Assembly: GCA_910576855.1 (NCBI GenBank)
Contig: CAJTJP010000004.1
Location: 20,971 to 84,970, forward strand
DNA length: 64,000 nucleotides
Source of the DNA: Erysipelotrichales bacterium
Lineage (GTDB): Bacteria > Bacillota_I > Bacilli_A > Erysipelotrichales > Erysipelotrichaceae
Reading direction: 5' to 3'
In this document: in pieces, positions 61,999 through 64,000 of the stretch
Position numbering within the stretch: the stretch's first letter is position 1
Layout of the letters: every line of letters starts with the position of its first letter
Notes under the pieces: model-generated
Seen by the model: only the letters and a program-made list of their open reading frames with translations
The model's database searches: none
What the model was told of the DNA's origin: nothing
Made by a program: the position numbers and the translations under genes

Positions 61999-63511
61999 TG
62001 TATCGGATAAAACAGGACTTGTGGAATTTGTTTCCGGCTTAACAAAGCTGGGTTATGAAATCATTTCCACAGGCGGCACCAAGAAGGCATTGGAGACTGC
62101 GGGCATTTCTACGATTTCCATTTCCGATGTGACAGGCTTTCCCGAAATCATGGACGGCCGTGTAAAAACACTTCACCCTAACGTGCACGGTGCACTGTTA
62201 TGTGTCAGAGATAATGAAAGCCACGTACAGGCATTAAAGGACAACAGTATTGAGTATATCGATCTTGTATGTGTCAATCTGTATCCCTTTAAGGAAACAG
62301 TTCAAAAAGCAGGTGTATCTCATGAGGAGATCATTGAAAATATCGATATCGGCGGTCCTTCCATGTTGCGAAGTGCTTCTAAGAATTATCGTTATATTCC
62401 GGTACTTTGCGACCCTAACGATTATGAAGCAGTGCTTAAGGAGCTGCAGGAAAACGGTGAAACAAGCTTAGAAACAAGAGAGCTGCTTGCCGCAAAGGTG
62501 TTCCGTCATACGGCTCGTTATGATACGATGATTGCCGAGTATCTCACTAAGAAAACGGGCAATAAGTTTCCTGAAAGCTTTACGATGACCTTTGATAAGG
62601 TACAGTCCCTGCGTTACGGTGAAAATCCACATCAGGAGGCGGCCTTCTATCAAAATATGAATCCGCAGTATTCCTTGGCAAATGCCAAACAGCTGCACGG
62701 TAAGGAGCTTTCTTATAATAATATTCAAGACGGTAATGCCGCAATCGAAATTCTGAAGGAATTCAGCGGTCAGTGTGCCGTTGTCGCTCTTAAACATATG
62801 AATCCGTGCGGTGTCGGTATCGGCAAAACGATTGAGGAAGCATGGGACAAGGCTTATGAGGCAGACCCTGTTTCTATTTTCGGCGGTATCGTCGCTATGA
62901 ATCATGAGGTAAGCGAAACAGTCGCAGAAAAGCTTTCTAAGATTTTCTTAGAAATCATCATCGCACCTTCCTTCAGTGAGGCGGCCTTCGCTATTTTATC
63001 GCAAAAGAAAAATATCCGTTTGATGACCTTAGATACAAGCTTAAAGCCAAGTGCTGAGCTTAAGGTTACAAATGTCAATGACGGTTTATTGGTACAGGAT
63101 ATCGATGCGAAAAACATCACTGCGCAGGATTTGACGTGCGTTACCAAGCGTCAGCCGAGCGAGGCTGAAATCGAACAGCTGTTATTTGCGTGGAAGGTCG
63201 TTAAGCACGTGAAGTCCAATGCGATTGTTTTAGTTAAGGACAATATGACGATCGGTGTCGGTGCCGGACAAATGAATCGCGTCGGCGCGGCAAAAATAGC
63301 GATTGAACAAGCACAGGAAAAGGCAAACGGCTCTGTCATGGGGTCTGATGCGTTCTTCCCGATGCCGGATACGGTAGAAGCTGCCGCAAAAGCAGGTATC
63401 ACCGCCATCATCCAACCGGGCGGATCAATCAAGGATCAGCTTTCTATCGATGAATGCGATAAGCATGGTATCGCAATGGTCTACACCGGTATTCGTCATT
63501 TCAAGCATTAG
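61979..63511 (+). CDS. purH: Bifunctional AICAR formyltransferase/IMP cyclohydrolase
   Basis: 510 aa, last steps to IMP. N-terminal MGS-like cyclohydrolase (residues 1-195: VSDKTGLVEF, STGGTKKAL, DGRVKTLHP) and C-terminal formyltransferase (KHMNPCGVG with catalytic Lys-His, ends GGSIKDQ, GIRHFKH). AAGGAGG 8 nt upstream within purN. Last of the operon. Confidence 0.97.
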   Translation: MKRALVSVSDKTGLVEFVSGLTKLGYEIISTGGTKKALETAGISTISISDVTGFPEIMDGRVKTLHPNVHGALLCVRDNESHVQALKDNSIEYIDLVCVNLYPFKETVQKAGVSHEEIIENIDIGGPSMLRSASKNYRYIPVLCDPNDYEAVLKELQENGETSLETRELLAAKVFRHTARYDTMIAEYLTKKTGNKFPESFTMTFDKVQSLRYGENPHQEAAFYQNMNPQYSLANAKQLHGKELSYNNIQDGNAAIEILKEFSGQCAVVALKHMNPCGVGIGKTIEEAWDKAYEADPVSIFGGIVAMNHEVSETVAEKLSKIFLEIIIAPSFSEAAFAILSQKKNIRLMTLDTSLKPSAELKVTNVNDGLLVQDIDAKNITAQDLTCVTKRQPSEAEIEQLLFAWKVVKHVKSNAIVLVKDNMTIGVGAGQMNRVGAAKIAIEQAQEKANGSVMGSDAFFPMPDTVEAAAKAGITAIIQPGGSIKDQLSIDECDKHGIAMVYTGIRHFKH

Positions 63512-63733
63512 TAACAGTACATCTGTCAGATGTCATTCTCTTTGCGCCGATATTCATTTTATCTTCTGAATTCTTTTCCTTATATCAAAGGTATATCTTA
63601 TGTTACAGTCCTTTATATATTATAAGGAAGAAAAGATATTTGTTATCGATCGTTATCACAGACAGGTATCATAAATAACAGCTTCATTCAGACAATAAAA
63701 AAGCATTTGACAAAATAAGCCATATACAAGTTC
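63512..63733. other. Gap after purH
   Basis: No gene. A perfect 15-bp dyad (ACATCTG-T-CAGATGT, 63519-63533) lies just after the purH stop, and TCCTT/AAGGA arms near 63609-63628. The main terminator comes later. Confidence 0.4.
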
Positions 63734-63768
63734 AAGCTAAGGATTCATATAGATTCCTTAGCTTTTTA
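63734..63768 (+). terminator. Terminator of the pur operon
   Basis: AGCTAAGGA/TCCTTAGCT (9 bp) followed by TTTTATTTTG. Confidence 0.85.
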
Positions 63769-63912
63769 TTTTGATTCAACCGCAAGCTGTTGCTTATCAA
63801 AAAAATATCGACTCAGGTGCTTTTCGGTAAAAAATAGACTTCCCAAATAAAGGAAGCAGAAAAGGATACCCATTGAGATTAAAAAATGTTATAATTGATT
63901 CAAGGTGATATT

Positions 63913-64000
63913 ATGCAAAATTCCATATTTAGAGACTGGAGCATCGGCAAATGGATATTGAATATATTGATCGTACTGCTTACGATCACAGTGCTGTCGC
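63913..64000 (+). CDS. Start of a membrane protein, cut by the window end
   Basis: 29 codons from ATG 63913 (AAGGTGA upstream) read MQNSIFRDWSIGKWILNIL then a continuing hydrophobic helix (IVLLTITVLS). Probably the first transmembrane helix of a larger protein such as a sensor or transporter; the rest is outside the window. Confidence 0.6.
   Translation, partial: MQNSIFRDWSIGKWILNILIVLLTITVLS

Noticed and set aside
1-64000. CRISPR array
   Set aside because: No regularly spaced repeat-spacer series was seen, and no cas gene.

Overview
The window looks like chromosome of a low-GC, Gram-positive, probably spore-forming anaerobe of the Erysipelotrichia type. That placement is inferred from gene content and from a spoVT-rqcP...yabP-yabQ-divIC cluster, not from a marker-gene tree. 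Most genes have strong AGGAGG-type ribosome binding sites, sigma-A promoters and clear intrinsic terminators.

Layout. 1-20 kb is mostly core genome: fhs-purD, a CapD-type sugar dehydratase/epimerase, rpmE, an AT-rich AAA/DUF4143 ATPase, a PadR regulator, a membrane-anchored glucosaminidase, ftsH, a bactofilin, ispF, two tandem lipoproteins, an XRE regulator and a secreted GH3 enzyme. 20.37-29.06 kb is a nested mobile region. An outer integrative element sits in the 3' end of tRNA-Thr(GGT), with a 16-bp att duplication. It carries a tiny type I toxin-antitoxin locus, a small ribbon-helix-helix-like protein and a tyrosine integrase. A second, 6.6-kb element (21416-27993) split that integrase gene and brings a GntR-ABC cassette, DUF6440, another GntR, a GC-rich unknown gene and a 5'-truncated AAA-HEPN ATPase.

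29-38 kb holds DUF1461-maf-tRNA and a divergent threonine pathway (thrC-thrB-ACT regulator facing hom-aspartokinase-asd). 37.8-45.6 kb holds a DUF3990/DUF3791 module, the sporulation/cell-division cluster interrupted by a sortase block, and a Fic protein. 45.7-54.05 kb is an agr-like quorum-sensing island: LytTR response regulator, relic and intact GHKL kinase, frameshifted AgrB, a Cys-less AgrD-like peptide, then a run of small secreted, membrane and lipoprotein genes of unknown function. 54.4-63.5 kb is the purE-L-F-M-N-H operon behind a structured, terminator-ended leader RNA.

Most notable: (i) an Fst/par-like type I toxin-antitoxin locus at 20.49-20.78 kb. It has a sequestered ribosome binding site, a convergent small RNA carrying a copy of the toxin start region, and a shared terminator. 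(ii) A roughly 110-nt RNA gene at 13.31 kb whose two perfect helices interleave as an H-type pseudoknot exposing an anti-Shine-Dalgarno-like stretch. (iii) The pur leader RNA. (iv) The decaying agr-like system with a 20-bp-period operator. (v) The nested element that disabled its host's integrase.
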